The translations under genes were made by a program, and so were the position numbers. Under the pieces are notes generated by a model that did no database searches, was not told the DNA's origin, and was given only the letters and a program-made list of their open reading frames with translations. DNA of 64,000 nucleotides from Melampsora larici-populina 98AG31 (lineage: Eukaryota > Basidiomycota > Pucciniomycetes > Pucciniales > Melampsoraceae): the NCBI RefSeq assembly GCF_000204055.1, contig NW_006768769.1, positions 440,222-504,221 of the forward strand, given 5' to 3'. Of the stretch, positions 61,657-64,000 are shown piece after piece (within the stretch, counting starts at the first letter, position 1; each line of letters opens with the position of its first letter).

Positions 61657-62923
61657 TCAACTAGCGAGCCGTCTAATTTCAAAAGTACAACGGACCCAGA
61701 CATCAAAAAAACACAACGCGGCTGATTTCAAACTATTTGTATTTCTCCGTGCCTTGCATGTCCTGGCTACTTATTTAGAACCACATGTAGTGGAGCATTC
61801 ACATAGTAGAAACTCCATTCGCCTGGTCGAGATTTAGCTAATCTCCATTTTCGTCACGCTGTGCATATATACCCGTCACGACGATGTACACCGAGAGACT
61901 TGAATGATGCTTGCTATTCTTCCACTTCTTAAATCAAGGCTACGTTGTCAAGCCTATACTGTTTTGAATCACTATTCTCCTGGTAAAGGTCACATTTCAC
62001 ACGTGCGCCTCCGTAACCCAATGTTGCCCAGATATGCAGGCATTGTGAGAATTTGCCGAAAACAGCTCACGGAGGTGAACAGTTTTTTTGCCACGACCCA
62101 AGAGACTTACAATGAGGAGTACCACATCCCATCGGCATAAGTCGACCATCAGCCTTTCAAGTTACAGTGGACTTCTGAAAACCTCACTGAGGTTTGCCCG
62201 CAAGATCCCAATGATTAGGTGCCAGATCCTTGTCAAGCTTTGTGAGATTGACTACCGTGCGTGGAGGGAATTTGCTGTCAGATTGAAATTTTGGCCTGCA
62301 ACGATTGCTAGACCACAAAATTTATGGTCTCAACTAGCCAATCGAAGTTCTGAAAAATGCTCTCGTCAAGAGTATTTCCATGCATATCTTTCTAATATCA
62401 ACTTTTTTTCCATGATTTGGAAGCATCTTCTTGGAGAAAAATTTGAAGTGTACTCATATCATGATTAATGTCGTCGGCATTCTCAGTTTAACTTTCACTC
62501 ACGTCGCTAGAATTCCAATTCATTCCCGTCGCAGGGGCTTGAGGGCTCTTGAGTCTTCAGAGGGTGGGTGGCCGTCTCTATGTACGTGATCACTTCAGTC
62601 TTCAGCCAAGACCACGGGAAAAGTTAGATCTTTTCGAGATACGCCTCTGGTCGCATTCAAGCTAGCCGTCCGCACCCTCGAATCTTCCCGGACTTGCACG
62701 CGCCTTCCCATGCTTAAGTGCCACCAATGCTCAATAACGGCAACAGCTCAGAATCCAGAAGCTACCCTGATCCTAAAAAACTTTTTCTATAAGAGCTCGG
62801 ATCCTACAAGGCTGCTCCCCGTTTCATCCCTCTGGTGCAAACCTGAATCATTTTGATTTTTTCCAAGTTGAAAGACCTCAATCAACATTCTTCTTCCTCT
62901 CTTACTATATTACTAATACCAGA
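61657..62923. other. Intergenic region, no gene supported
   Basis: An ORF at 62088-62468 shows no recognisable content. A TATA-like TTTTCTATAAGAG lies near 62783-62795, about 130 bp before the next start codon. Confidence 0.45.
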
Positions 62924-63699
62924 ATGCTCCACGTCTTTCTTAAGCTCTCCATTCTCCTCTTTTCCTTCTTGATTCATGATGTGTCAGGCGCTACTAGTAC
63001 CAACGATCCTCCTCCGGTGATTCATTCGTGTAACACCAAGTTTAGGATACTCGGAGATAGAGCAGGTATGTGAGATCCTTAAAAATCATCATTCCTTTAG
63101 CCCTTCAGCATCGTCCGCGCTCAAGGCTAATCCAGACCATTTTTACGATCGCTCACGTTCAAAGAATGCACCGGAGCCGATGTTGTGCGTAACTGCGCGT
63201 ATAAATCTTGCTGGCTTGCTGGTAAGTGGTTGAGACACTAATCTTGATTACCTTCAATGTTACAATCTTGTAGTAAAGCTCATCACACGCTGGATTTTGA
63301 TTTATATACATTCATCTCAGGTCATCAATACATTCCAATGACTGAATGCAAGCTCGAAAAATCAACCGACAAAAGATTAAGTCATCAAGAATGTGCTCAA
63401 TATGAATTCATAGACAGCGACCTGAGAGATGTTCATTTCAGTTAGTATCTTCAATTTCTCAACTGATTTATGGCTCAAAGAAATAGTGTCTTATTCAAGA
63501 TTGTTCTGTTTCAAAACTATAAATCCAAAAATCCTCAGAGTGTAAGAATCCTGGTCTTGTAGATTATCTATGTGCTGATAATGCCAATAATATTGGTAAA
63601 GTCTTAGGTCAGTTCGATTTTGTTTATCCAATTTCAAAACAATTAAATTAACACAAACGACTTGATTTTCTTTCAGGATGTTCCGATTGTTATCCGTGA
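62924..63699 (+). CDS. Small cysteine-rich secreted protein (effector candidate)
   Basis: Unrecognised; likely secreted. Five exons in phase: 62924-63069, 63136-63221, 63321-63440, 63539-63607, 63677-63699, giving 147 aa. The start MLHVFLKLSILLFSFLIHDVSG is a clear signal peptide. The mature chain carries ten cysteines (SCNTKF, KECTG, RNCAYKSCW, TECKLE, QECAQY, KCKNP, YLCAD, GCSDCYP), an even number fitting a disulfide-bonded fold. The first donor was taken at GTGAGA (63070), not the nearby GTATGT (63066): only the former keeps the cysteine-rich frame open through the later exons. It lies at the window edge. A role at the host interface is inferred from size, secretion and cysteines only. Confidence 0.7.
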
Positions 63700-64000
63700 T
63701 GAATGACTGCACAAAAACTCCAGTCCTTGCTCATCTTGTATCATTCCATCAAGAATATAAACAAAAATCGCTTTGAGAGTGGTTTTGTATGTTATGTACT
63801 TATTTATCAAGACCTTTTCAAATTTAAGCTTGCAAATAAAGGCAGCTTAAGATAATTGAGTGCTCACTTGAGAAAGTTCAAGCTGTCAGCTTTGTAAACA
63901 AGCTGTACACACTGATAGAGAGAAGTTAGAACAATCTGAGTGAGAAGGAAGATTGTCAAATAAACATATTTATGAGTTTGATAAGAAGAAAAGAATTGAA
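63700..64000. other. 3' flank, no feature seen
   Basis: AT-rich sequence to the end of the window. Confidence 0.5.

Noticed and set aside
61215..61706. Minus-strand ORFs across the RPS0 gene
   Set aside because: Antisense shadows of the strongly conserved ribosomal protein exons.

Overview
The window looks like a gene-containing but transposon-rich stretch of a basidiomycete genome, most likely a rust fungus (Pucciniales). This placement is an inference. It rests on very short GT-AG introns (about 50-130 nt), many tiny exons, fungal forms of conserved eukaryotic genes (SEA/GATOR2 Mio, exomer ChAPs, Laa1/HEATR5, PRMT3, cellular RdRP), several candidate secreted cysteine proteins, and AT-rich intergenic DNA full of short terminal-inverted-repeat elements. 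Gene models were built by hand: splice sites were read from the sequence and accepted when reading-frame phases closed.

Layout. 1-3014 (+): end of a Ser/Thr/Pro/Asn-rich mucin-like protein. 4161-5298 (-): small Ala-rich protein whose two halves are a duplicated three-exon unit. 5.3-14.7 kb: no intact gene; a foldback element, a decayed ORF split by a hAT-like MITE, and a Harbinger-like MITE. 14.8-20.2 kb (+): RNA-dependent RNA polymerase with at least 23 exons, including 12-nt microexons. 20.8-24.0 kb (-) and 24.3-28.4 kb (+): a divergent pair, ChAPs (exomer cargo adaptor) and Mio/SEA4, separated by about 240 bp. 31.5-32.0 kb (+): small two-helix membrane protein. 33.6-35.2 kb (+): palmitoyl-protein thioesterase. 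35.5 kb: intron-containing tRNA-Gln(CTG). 36-41 kb: dense cluster of MITEs and a microsatellite. 41.6-43.7 kb (+): secreted protein with four related cysteine modules. 44.3-51.5 kb (-): HEATR5/Laa1. 52.1-54.1 kb (-): PRMT3. 54.1-60 kb: repeats, including a 1070-bp hAT-like element with many internal ACCGTA motifs, plus weak gene candidates. 60.4-61.7 kb (+): 40S ribosomal protein S0 (RPSA). 62.9-63.7 kb (+): 147-aa cysteine-rich secreted effector candidate.

The conserved genes cover membrane traffic (ChAPs, Laa1), TORC1 nutrient signalling (Mio), protein lipid turnover (PPT1), ribosome biogenesis (S0, and PRMT3 whose relatives methylate ribosomal proteins) and RNA silencing (RdRP). They are independent genes, not an operon. 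The most unusual observations are the internal exon-triplet duplication in which an in-frame stop overlaps a splice donor, the microexon-split catalytic loop of the RdRP, the four-module secreted cysteine protein, and the MITE-interrupted ORF relic whose premature stops are mostly TGA.
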